From the NCBI GenBank assembly GCA_020073265.1, contig JAIQFN010000046.1:1-45938 (forward strand): DNA of 45,938 nucleotides, written 5' to 3'. Below the pieces are notes generated by a model that worked only from the letters and a program-made list of their open reading frames with translations, did no database searches and had not been told where the DNA came from. Origin of the DNA: Terriglobia bacterium (GTDB lineage Bacteria > Acidobacteriota > Terriglobia > Bryobacterales > Bryobacteraceae). The translations under genes were made by a program, and so were the position numbers. This document shows positions 1 through 7,602 of the stretch, piece after piece (position 1 is the stretch's first letter; each line of letters opens with the position of its first letter).

Positions 1-171
1 CGGTCCGTGGAAAGCCTGGAAAACCAAAGGCAGGTTTTCCACCCTTCCCACCGCCCTTGGAAATCGCTGCGCGATTCCCACATTCCCACCGCTTCGACTG
101 CTGTCCTTATATATAACGTCGAAGAACCTGGTGAGGCAAAAACCGCCTCACCTAAGAATCAATAACTTAGG
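1..171. repeat. structured non-coding region with stacked inverted repeats
   Basis: No gene is visible here. Four inverted repeats follow one another: TGGAAAACC at 17-25 with GGTTTTCCA at 33-41; AATCGC at 62-67 with GCGATT at 71-76; GGTGAGGC at 130-137 with GCCTCACC at 145-152; and CCTAAG at 151-156 with CTTAGG at 166-171. Between the first pairs there are repeated TTCCCACC-like words. An AT-rich stretch at 108-117 could hold a -10 box, but no good -35 is correctly spaced. The last arm overlaps the likely ribosome binding site of the next gene, so it could hide that site. This may be a dispersed palindromic repeat or a structured leader; the sequence alone cannot decide. Confidence 0.5.
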
Positions 172-186
172 GTGGGCCGAATTAAA

Positions 187-1347
187 ATGCCGAAGTGGGC
201 CACGGGGACTTGCCAAAAGCATTCGGTCGAACAAGCACGGTCTGCGATTTCCAGATTCGCTGTATCCCCATTGAGCGCAGTCGCTGATGCTTTGCAACGT
301 GCCTTGGAGGCTGGGAGCCAGGCCGGAATTAGCCCGACAGAGATGACAGCGCTCGCGGAATACATCGTCAAAATAACTGACAGGCTCCCACAAACCTTCG
401 AGGAACGCTTTTGGTTTGATGCTGCGCTTATTCAGGCTATCGCCAACGCGTGGAGTGAGGAGCCTTTGTTCCCCTCAATGTTGGTACCAGCATACGACCG
501 GGAATGGGGGCATGCACGGCTACCGATGCCATTGAGCGAACCAGCCAATTCACAAGGGTTCCGGCTACATGTGCTCGAACTTATCTTGTTTCCGCGTAGT
601 CCAAACTTACGTGAGGTCAATCTGCTGGAATATCCATGGCTTGCGCACGAGCTCGCACATAGTCTCATGTTTCGTTTTGACGAACTGCTCGTTAAGAGGG
701 TTGATCCGGTGTTCTCAAGCATTGTGCGGCGTCGTCGACTAGCAGCGGCGGCGGATCGCGATCGGATTCGGACCGTCGCCCTCAGTGCGATCAACGAATT
801 TCAGACGCTCTGGAGGCCAACGCCCGATCACCGAAATTGGACGCACGAGATCAGCGCCGACTTGATCGCCGCATCCCTCCTGGGACCGGTGTACTTTGCA
901 GCATTCACGGATCTTCTGGATGGAGACTCGAAGAACCCATACCAGGTGTCGCCAGGTCACCCACCATACGTGCTTCGCGTGACGGCGCTCCAACGTATTG
1001 GCAACCGGCTTGGATTCCCCACGAAGGACTTGGACCGACTGGAAGACTCCTTTGCGAAATCACGCTGGCGATCCGGGAGGAGCAACAAGTTACTCTCATT
1101 AGCAGACGCTGAGCTCGTGGAGGCCATCCTCGAAGGAGTGCAGCACTTGTGCAAGAATTTAAGGCTGCGTCCATGGAATGCAGGTCGGGTGAAGGAGTTG
1201 GGAGCCACTATCCAGCAGGAAACGCCTGCCTTGGGTGTAGATCTTCTAACTGCAGCATGGATGGCGTTCAACGAGTTCGGCGAGAATCAGTATTCAGTCT
1301 GGCAAAAACGAATTATCCAAGCACATGTGGACGGCTTCACGCAGTGA
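187..1347 (+). CDS. HExxH zinc-metallopeptidase-like protein, Argonaute neighbour
   Basis: Soluble protein of 386 residues if it starts at ATG 187. A GTG at 172 would add five residues, but the AGGGTGG-like site at 169-175 is better placed for ATG 187. Residues 154-158 read HELAH, the zinc-binding HExxH motif. About 63 residues later comes E221-x3-D225 (in HEISAD), which fits the third ligand of gluzincin-type peptidases. A proline-rich HPPY segment follows. No signal peptide or membrane helix is visible, so it probably acts in the cytoplasm. I do not recognise the exact family and the substrate is unknown. The gene is convergent with the Argonaute gene and overlaps its last 11 bases, and it shares the lower GC of the island. 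That supports a shared origin, but a role in the same system is inference. Confidence 0.7.
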   Translation: MPKWATGTCQKHSVEQARSAISRFAVSPLSAVADALQRALEAGSQAGISPTEMTALAEYIVKITDRLPQTFEERFWFDAALIQAIANAWSEEPLFPSMLVPAYDREWGHARLPMPLSEPANSQGFRLHVLELILFPRSPNLREVNLLEYPWLAHELAHSLMFRFDELLVKRVDPVFSSIVRRRRLAAAADRDRIRTVALSAINEFQTLWRPTPDHRNWTHEISADLIAASLLGPVYFAAFTDLLDGDSKNPYQVSPGHPPYVLRVTALQRIGNRLGFPTKDLDRLEDSFAKSRWRSGRSNKLLSLADAELVEAILEGVQHLCKNLRLRPWNAGRVKELGATIQQETPALGVDLLTAAWMAFNEFGENQYSVWQKRIIQAHVDGFTQ

Positions 1348-3727
1348 TGCCAGAGATGCGGTACGCCTTAGACAATTGCAAAGCACCAGTATCAGCGACG
1401 TTCAGGACCCACGGGAGCGCCATGCCGATGTCAGGCTTGGTGAAGCACAGGTCTGCCTGCCAAACGATATCCCGTATAACGTTCTTCGGACAGGCCGTGC
1501 CCGCGATGTCAGATGTTGCAACTAGCAAAGGTTGAGCCGTGCCTTGCGTCAGATAGGGATCGCCGGTAGTGGCAACCAGCGCCATGTTCGGGTCATCGAA
1601 AGGAAATACCGCGTATCCCACTACAGGATTCTTCACCGCGCCTGGAATGCTGCGCAAGAGCCGCCAATGCTCTGCCGTCTTAGAAATCTCGGCTACGGTC
1701 CACAAAGCGTCCGGGCCGATCCAACCGCGCTGCTTCAGATGCTCATGGAGTTGAACAAGGGCGTCTCGCTCGTTCCACAGATTGCCGCGGCCGAGGAGCT
1801 GGCCGTCGCGGTGAAACAAGACTGAACTAAAATCAGGTTGGACGCCGGCCGCAACGAGCTCGGCGTGCGTAGTCTCGAACAGCCCGATGAGGCCCCGCAG
1901 GAGCGATTGCGTAGGCATCGGTTCTTTTTGCTGGGTTTCGATCTGGATCTCTTCGGGTAGGAAGAGCAATCCCTCTGTCGGTCGGCGAAACCCGTAGCCG
2001 AGGCAGGCTACTGCGTTAGTGTTGTGCACGCCGCCAACGTCTAGTCCGACGTGGACGTTGTAGTGGAAGGGATCGTAGGGTGCAAACGGGAACCAGTGAT
2101 GTTTCACTAACAGATTGATGACGCAGAGTTCGTAGCGTTGACGGATTCTGCGAATTCGCTTGTCTGTAGAATTCTTAATTTGTGACCATTCGAGTGCAGC
2201 TAAGGCGCTCGGTAGAGTGTTGTCGTATTGCAGGCATTGCGACGGAACATCGAGGCGACGTTTGATTTGTTCGTGAGTGTCATCCGCGGAATGGGGTTGT
2301 CGTGATCCCTCGGGCAGGACAACCATGACTGTATCGTAGGCTTCGCGTTCAATCGTGGCCCGGAGTTCTTCCGCCGTGTGGTAGCGAAGTAGCTTGAAGG
2401 TTTGCTCGATGCTGTGGTCGCTGAGTATGGCATTAAAGTGGCCCGCTAGGTGTTCTCCTCGTGCCGGTTCGAGTCGGTTGGGCCATGCTAATGCGGGATT
2501 GATGGGGCGGCGCTGGAGGAAGCCGCGCTCACGGATTGCATCCATGCGAGCGCGAGCGCGCTGCTGGAGCGCTCGCTCCGTTCGGTGTTCCGGGCCAGGA
2601 ATAATCATTTCGCGCCCGCTGTGCCCTCGGACGCGGATCGCCGGTGGAAGCGCGATGAGCGATTCCATTGTTTCGGTGTTCACGGGCTGGTCAGCCAATC
2701 GGAGTGTTTTGCCGTAGACGTCGCATCCCTCGACAAAGTCTCGGATTCGTCGCATCCAGACTGCGCGGTCGTCTGGTTCGATGATGGTCTCGGCGTGATC
2801 TTCCTGAGTAATTTGAGAGCCTAGAATGAGCCTAAGCTCCCAGGGAGGAATGTCCATCGCTGGATGTGCGTAGGGCCGACAGCGCACGGTTCCTTGAGCG
2901 AGCTCTCGCTGACGGTCGGCTGGCAGTTCGGCGTGCCGCCGGATCATGTCGACATCGTCGAGGTCCAAAGCCCGAATGCCTGCGGTTCCTTCGGTGGGTT
3001 GGTGGAGCACGCGAACATTGATGGGTCGGTTCTTTCGCGTGAGCCTTCCTTCGCGCTTGAGAGCGATCATCTCGGCAAGGGCGGCGACAGTACCTGTTTC
3101 GTAATAGTCAGCGATCGTTCTGCCATCGAGCGTCGCGGTCGTGATAACGGTTTGCAGAACCAGGCGCCGACCAGTGATATATTTCGGAACGACCGCGAAC
3201 CGTTTGCACATGAGGTGGTCTTGCCCAAAATCATTGCGCGGGTATTGGCAAAACGCATCGAAGTCCTGCCAGAGCTCACCTAGTTCGGGAGATGTTTGAT
3301 CCCTGAAATGTTTCTTGATTGCGTCGCGGATGATGCCGCTAATGATCCTTTGGCCATCAGGATCTTGGAAACTGGCAGCGGCAGTCCGGGACAGGGAAAC
3401 CCGATACTCGGCCTTGCAGATGGGTTGGGCAAGCGGCCACCGTTGAGGCGCGGCAACTTCGCACTCGTTCAGGTCGATCACAAATCCGTAGCCGGGCCAG
3501 CGGCTCCGGAGCTCATTCTTGCGCAGATTCCAGATAATGTCTTTGGCCTCGCCGCGATGCTCATGAGTCTGCTGGTCTGGGTTGGTGAAGTCGACGCGCA
3601 GAATGTTAACCGCCCATGAAAGTGCATCGGGAGAGAGGACCTCGTAAGCATTGAGGATATTCGCAGTCTGTACGGCAGTGTTTGGGCTGAGCGGTCGAGG
3701 AATGCCCGGTTTGGCGGTTATGATCAT
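1337..3727 (-). CDS. full-length prokaryotic Argonaute with intact-looking PIWI domain
   Basis: Protein of 796 residues, within the usual range for long prokaryotic Argonautes (pAgo), which use a small guide nucleic acid to find a target. The C-terminal third is a PIWI domain of RNase H fold. It shows GLDVGG with D563, a candidate glutamate finger at E597 (or E602), FHRDG with D641, and the final VAD motif with D779, which together fit the DEDX catalytic tetrad. Before it, residues about 484-500 (IK489 and SQ498) resemble the MID pocket that holds the guide 5' end. Residues about 180-350 are compatible with PAZ and linkers, and the first 150 with an N domain, but these are weak matches. The ATG overlaps the stop of the membrane-protein gene (ATGA), with a GAGGGAGAG ribosome site at 3731-3739. 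Assignment to PIWI is strong. The clade, guide type and activity are inferred, and the PIWI-RE family remains an alternative. Confidence 0.88.
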   Translation of the reverse strand: MIITAKPGIPRPLSPNTAVQTANILNAYEVLSPDALSWAVNILRVDFTNPDQQTHEHRGEAKDIIWNLRKNELRSRWPGYGFVIDLNECEVAAPQRWPLAQPICKAEYRVSLSRTAAASFQDPDGQRIISGIIRDAIKKHFRDQTSPELGELWQDFDAFCQYPRNDFGQDHLMCKRFAVVPKYITGRRLVLQTVITTATLDGRTIADYYETGTVAALAEMIALKREGRLTRKNRPINVRVLHQPTEGTAGIRALDLDDVDMIRRHAELPADRQRELAQGTVRCRPYAHPAMDIPPWELRLILGSQITQEDHAETIIEPDDRAVWMRRIRDFVEGCDVYGKTLRLADQPVNTETMESLIALPPAIRVRGHSGREMIIPGPEHRTERALQQRARARMDAIRERGFLQRRPINPALAWPNRLEPARGEHLAGHFNAILSDHSIEQTFKLLRYHTAEELRATIEREAYDTVMVVLPEGSRQPHSADDTHEQIKRRLDVPSQCLQYDNTLPSALAALEWSQIKNSTDKRIRRIRQRYELCVINLLVKHHWFPFAPYDPFHYNVHVGLDVGGVHNTNAVACLGYGFRRPTEGLLFLPEEIQIETQQKEPMPTQSLLRGLIGLFETTHAELVAAGVQPDFSSVLFHRDGQLLGRGNLWNERDALVQLHEHLKQRGWIGPDALWTVAEISKTAEHWRLLRSIPGAVKNPVVGYAVFPFDDPNMALVATTGDPYLTQGTAQPLLVATSDIAGTACPKNVIRDIVWQADLCFTKPDIGMALPWVLNVADTGALQLSKAYRISGITA

Positions 3728-4053
3728 TTTCTCTCCCTCGTGAAGTAATACGTTGCTGCCCCACCAACCAGCCCCGACAAGAGTGGCATCAGGACGTTGA
3801 ACGTCTTGTCCAGAATTGGCGTTGCGTCGGTCCTGCCAGTAAAAACCAGAACGATGGTAAGCGAGTATTGGAGAACGATGCTCAGGCCGAGGATTGCGAC
3901 GAGGGAGTACGCCAGATATCGCGCGGTATCAGCCTTATGTTTCTCTGCTACCGGGTAGTCTTCCAGTTGGGCGACTGTCCCGCCTTCGACGATATCACTG
4001 CTAAGGCGGGGTTCCGCCCCTGCGTTTCGTGCCTCGTTGCCGCTGTCCGACAT
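3724..4053 (-). CDS. small two-helix membrane protein in the Argonaute operon
   Basis: Protein of 109 residues. The first 45 are hydrophilic and acidic. Two hydrophobic helices follow at about 46-71 and 84-104, joined by a short loop, and the protein ends in a basic TRERK tail. The positive charges suggest that both ends face the cytoplasm. It begins 8 bases after the RHH gene stop and its own stop overlaps the Argonaute start, so the three genes are very likely co-transcribed and the last two translationally coupled. Membrane proteins are known partners of some pAgos and are thought to disturb the membrane when a target is sensed. This protein could play that role, but I see no diagnostic motif and do not recognise a named family. 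A membrane anchor or a stress-response protein are alternatives. Confidence 0.75.
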   Translation of the reverse strand: MSDSGNEARNAGAEPRLSSDIVEGGTVAQLEDYPVAEKHKADTARYLAYSLVAILGLSIVLQYSLTIVLVFTGRTDATPILDKTFNVLMPLLSGLVGGAATYYFTRERK

Positions 4054-4061
4054 ACGACGTT

Positions 4062-4304
4062 CTACTTTGACGAGGGTGCGTGCAGCGTAGGTATCACAAT
4101 GACGCGCTCTTCCTTGGTGTCTGGGTTTCTCACAACGATCTCGCTGAAGCCCTGATGAGCTTGCGATTGGAGGGCCCGGCTAATCTGAAGCGATTCGCGC
4201 ACCGCCTCGCCCATAGAAGCAAACCGGCCTTCCTCCTTGATCCGCTGCAAGCTATCCAAGCTGCGTTCATCGAAGCTGAAGATTACCCGCTGCGTTTTCG
4301 GCAT
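4062..4304 (-). CDS. ribbon-helix-helix type small regulator
   Basis: Protein of 80 residues. Residues 6-11 (RVIFSF) can form the DNA-contacting beta strand. Two amphipathic helices follow (about 14-25 and 31-46) separated by a turn containing S30-M31-G32, which is the layout of MetJ/Arc-type RHH repressors. The C-terminal 30 residues look like a beta-rich tail ending in VIVIP and may bind a partner or ligand. An AAAGGAAG ribosome site lies about 9 bases before the ATG. It is the first gene of the operon, and inverted repeats sit directly in its promoter, which suggests that it represses its own operon. There is no obvious toxin partner, so an antitoxin role is possible but not supported. Confidence 0.72.
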   Translation of the reverse strand: MPKTQRVIFSFDERSLDSLQRIKEEGRFASMGEAVRESLQISRALQSQAHQGFSEIVVRNPDTKEERVIVIPTLHAPSSK

Positions 4305-4331
4305 AGCAAGCGACTTCCTTTCTCTAGGTCA

Positions 4332-4361
4332 ATCATACGATCAGATATCATATCATGTCAA
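4332..4361 (-). promoter_or_regulatory. near-consensus sigma-70 type promoter of the Argonaute operon
   Basis: Read on the minus strand, a perfect TTGACA -35 box (plus 4356-4361) and a TATGAT -10 box (plus 4332-4337) are separated by 18 bases. The start codon of the RHH gene lies about 27 bases after the -10 box. Such a strong promoter is unusual for a module that could be costly to the cell, and fits control by the repressor encoded by the first gene. Confidence 0.75.
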
Positions 4362-4379
4362 TAGATGATATCACATGTG
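4344..4379. promoter_or_regulatory. candidate RHH operator overlapping the promoter
   Basis: GATATCAT at 4344-4351 is the exact reverse complement of ATGATATC at 4365-4372, and TATCAT at 4351-4356 pairs with ATGATA at 4365-4370 around the -35 box. The spacer of the promoter also holds the odd palindrome GATATCATATC (4344-4354), and CACATGTG (4372-4379) is another perfect palindrome. Repeated short half-sites of this kind are typical of RHH repressors. Binding here would block the -35 box and the spacer. Assignment to the 80-residue RHH protein is inference from position. Confidence 0.55.
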
Positions 4380-4534
4380 CTAGCTTATCTTGCGTTAATT
4401 CCATATAAGTTAATGACAATAAATAAGTTATAGCTTCTGCCCCCCCTTAGACGAAAGAATCTTGCCAGGCTCGAAGCAAGGGGAATGCTGCTGAAGATCA
4501 ACCTTGAATCGGCTGGTGACGTTAGCGGAGTTCT
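4380..4534. other. AT-rich intergenic boundary between island and trigger factor gene
   Basis: No open reading frame or RNA gene is seen in these 155 bases. The part nearest the promoter is AT-rich, then comes a run of seven C (4440-4446). Base composition changes here from the low-GC island to the higher-GC chromosome. No clear terminator for the trigger factor gene, no target-site duplication and no attachment site could be recognised. Confidence 0.4.
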
Positions 4535-5836
4535 CTATTCAGCAGCGTGGTATTCCTGGGATTCTTGCGGTTCGGGTTCGCCGGCTTCCTTGCGGGCGTG
4601 CTCGAAGAGGAAGTTCATGGTCTTGTTGCTGCGGATCTGATACGCGATCCGGCCCAGGATGCCTTCCTTCTCCAGCTTCTTGCGCACCGCGGCCACCGGC
4701 TCGCGGTCCTGCTTGGCGATGCGCTGGACCTCGTGATCCACTTCGTCGTTGGTGGCGTGGATCGATTCGCGCTCGGCGATCTTTTCAACCAGCAGGCTGC
4801 CTTTGACGTCGTGGACCGCCTTGGGGCGCTGCGCTTCCTTGAGCTTGACCCAATCGATCTGGAGCTTGCTCGGATCCACACCGCGCTCGGCCAGCGACCG
4901 GAATTGCGTCTCTAGTTGCGCTTCGATCTGGCGCTCGACGTAAGCTTCGGGCACCGGAAAATCGTGGGCCTCGATCAGCTTGTCCACCAGTTGATCCTTG
5001 GCCTTGGATTGTGAAGCGTGTTCGCGCTCCTGGAAGATCGCCTTGCGGACGGCCTCGCGCAGATCGTTCAGGGTGGGGTAATCGCCCAGGTCCTGCGCGA
5101 ATTCGTCGTTCAGCTCGGGCAGCTCCCGGGTGCGGATGGTTTTCAGCTTCATGCGGAAGCGGACGGTCTTGCCGGCCAGTGCCTGCTTGCCGTAGTCCTC
5201 CGGGTAGGTGACGTCGAACTCTTTCTCCTCCTCGGGCGACATGCCGCGCAGCGTCTCGGTGAAGACCGGCATGGTGTCCGGGTCGCCGACCTTGAGCTGC
5301 ATCTCGTCCTGGTGGATCGGCTCGGCCGCGCCCGACAGGCTGTCGAGTGATACGACCGCGTAATCGCCATCGGCCACCGGCCGCGGTTCGACGTTGACGA
5401 ACTGCGCCTTCTGTTCGCGGATTTCTTCAATGCGCTTGTCGATGTCTTCGTCGGTCACGTGCGGCTCGCTGTAGTGAACCGTGACGCCGCGGTATTCCCC
5501 GAGCTCGAACTCGGGCGCCACCTCGAACTCGGCTTTGAAGCGAAGCGGCTCGCCTTCCTTAAAGTCGACGTCCTTGACGCTGGGCCGGCCGACCGGGTGC
5601 AGCTCTTCCTCTTCCATCTTCTTCTGGAAATATTTGGGAAGCAGGTTTTCCAGCACGTCTTCGCGCACCTGTTTGGCGAACTTGGCGCGGATCAGACTGA
5701 CGGGAGCCTTGCCGGGACGGAAACCGGGGAGGCGGACCTTCTGCTGAATGTTAGAGACTACGCGCTCGGTCTCGCGCGTGATTTCGTCCACCGGAACGGT
5801 GATCTCGATTTCGTGCTTGCAACCTTCGAGGAGCAT
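4535..5836 (-). CDS. tig: trigger factor, ribosome-associated chaperone
   Basis: Protein of 433 residues, the usual length for trigger factor, which binds the ribosome exit tunnel and shields new proteins as they emerge. The ribosome-docking signature GFRPGKAP is at residues 38-45. The middle part (about 155-240) fits the FKBP-like prolyl isomerase domain, and the long helical remainder fits the C-terminal chaperone arms, ending in an acidic tail. No good ribosome site precedes the ATG, but the start agrees with the family N-terminus. The gene lies downstream of metK in the same direction but is separated from it by a probable terminator. The common partners clpP and clpX are absent: the accessory island begins just after it. 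Confidence 0.97.
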   Translation of the reverse strand: MLLEGCKHEIEITVPVDEITRETERVVSNIQQKVRLPGFRPGKAPVSLIRAKFAKQVREDVLENLLPKYFQKKMEEEELHPVGRPSVKDVDFKEGEPLRFKAEFEVAPEFELGEYRGVTVHYSEPHVTDEDIDKRIEEIREQKAQFVNVEPRPVADGDYAVVSLDSLSGAAEPIHQDEMQLKVGDPDTMPVFTETLRGMSPEEEKEFDVTYPEDYGKQALAGKTVRFRMKLKTIRTRELPELNDEFAQDLGDYPTLNDLREAVRKAIFQEREHASQSKAKDQLVDKLIEAHDFPVPEAYVERQIEAQLETQFRSLAERGVDPSKLQIDWVKLKEAQRPKAVHDVKGSLLVEKIAERESIHATNDEVDHEVQRIAKQDREPVAAVRKKLEKEGILGRIAYQIRSNKTMNFLFEHARKEAGEPEPQESQEYHAAE

Positions 5837-5863
5837 CCAAGACTATTCTAGCGTGTGCCGGCT

Positions 5864-5909
5864 AAAAATCTGAGGGCGCCTGAAGGCGCCTGCAGCCAGG
5901 ATTGGCTGC
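5864..5909 (-). terminator. probable rho-independent terminator after metK
   Basis: On the minus strand, downstream of the metK stop, GGCAGCC pairs with GGCTGC around a 6-base loop (plus 5892-5909). A second stem follows in which GGCGCC pairs with GGCGCC around a 4-base loop (plus 5875-5890), and then a short T tract (plus 5864-5868). The second stem with its T tract is the likely terminator. Confidence 0.6.
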
Positions 5910-5913
5910 CCCA

Positions 5914-7080
<1,167 letters not shown>

Positions 7081-7147
7081 TGATGATCCTCCTGGAGTGC
7101 CTCTAGCTTCGAAAACCTGTGATTTTCCGAGCGGGAATCAATAAGCA

Positions 7148-7177
7148 AGTGTATCGCTTGAGCGGCTCTGGGGTCAA
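7148..7177 (-). promoter_or_regulatory. candidate promoter of metK
   Basis: On the minus strand TTGACC (plus 7172-7177) and TACACT (plus 7148-7153) are 18 bases apart, giving a 5' leader of roughly 60 bases before the metK GTG. The leader contains a short GAAAA/TTTTC hairpin. I could not fit any known SAM riboswitch class to it. Confidence 0.45.
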
Positions 7178-7200
7178 CGAACGGAAGTTCTAGGCCTGGA

Positions 7201-7240
7201 TGGTTCTTTGGTTTCTTAGTTCCCTGGTTCCTTGGTTGCG
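7201..7240. repeat. degenerate GGTTCCTT short tandem repeat
   Basis: Non-coding stretch made of imperfect copies of a GGTTCYTT-like word (GGTTCTTT, GGTTTCTT, AGTTCCCT, GGTTCCTT, GGTT) between the cupin gene end and the metK promoter. No function is apparent. Confidence 0.4.
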
Positions 7241-7245
7241 GGATT

Positions 7246-7602
7246 TCAGGCGTCGCGGTGGACCGTGTCGGGGCCGAAGGCGGGGAGGCAGACGGCGATA
7301 TACTCGGCGCCCTCGGCTCCCGGAGTGCTGTAGCGAACCCACTCGCCACGGCGCGCGATAACCGCCTGGCCGGCGTGGACGTCGAGCACGCCGTCGCGCG
7401 ACTCGACGCGCAGGGATCCGCGGAGAACGACGGTGAACTCGTCGAAGTCCGGCTGCTGGCCCGGCTCGCTCCAGCCGGAGGGGCTGTGCATGTGCGCGAT
7501 GCTGACGGCCCGTTCGCCGGAATTGACGCGTCCGATGTATTCTTCCACCAGCTTGTTGCCGGGGACTTGGATGGGCGTGGGCTTGGCGACTAGTGTGGGC
7601 AT
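7246..7602 (-). CDS. small cupin-domain protein
   Basis: Protein of 118 residues made of one cupin barrel. The segment around PDFDEFTVVLRGSLRVE is the first cupin motif and VHAGQAVIARRGEWVRYS is the second. The motif-1 histidines of metal cupins are not all evident, although an HMHSP segment lies just before it and could supply ligands. The ATG overlaps the stop of the polyprenyl synthase gene by one base (TGATG), so the two are co-translated. Substrate is unknown; a sugar- or small-molecule-binding role is possible. Confidence 0.8.
   Translation of the reverse strand: MPTLVAKPTPIQVPGNKLVEEYIGRVNSGERAVSIAHMHSPSGWSEPGQQPDFDEFTVVLRGSLRVESRDGVLDVHAGQAVIARRGEWVRYSTPGAEGAEYIAVCLPAFGPDTVHRDA

Noticed and set aside
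1337-3727. PIWI-RE protein rather than Argonaute
   Set aside because: The usual DinG-like helicase and nuclease partners are absent and the DEDX residues look intact; kept as an alternative because a profile search was not possible.
4062-4304. Antitoxin of a toxin-antitoxin pair
   Set aside because: The next gene encodes a two-helix membrane protein, not a known RHH-linked toxin such as ParE or a PIN nuclease; regulator of the operon is the simpler reading.
7081-7147. SAM riboswitch upstream of metK
   Set aside because: The leader of about 60 bases lacks the conserved core of the SAM riboswitch classes that I can recall; only a weak hairpin is present.
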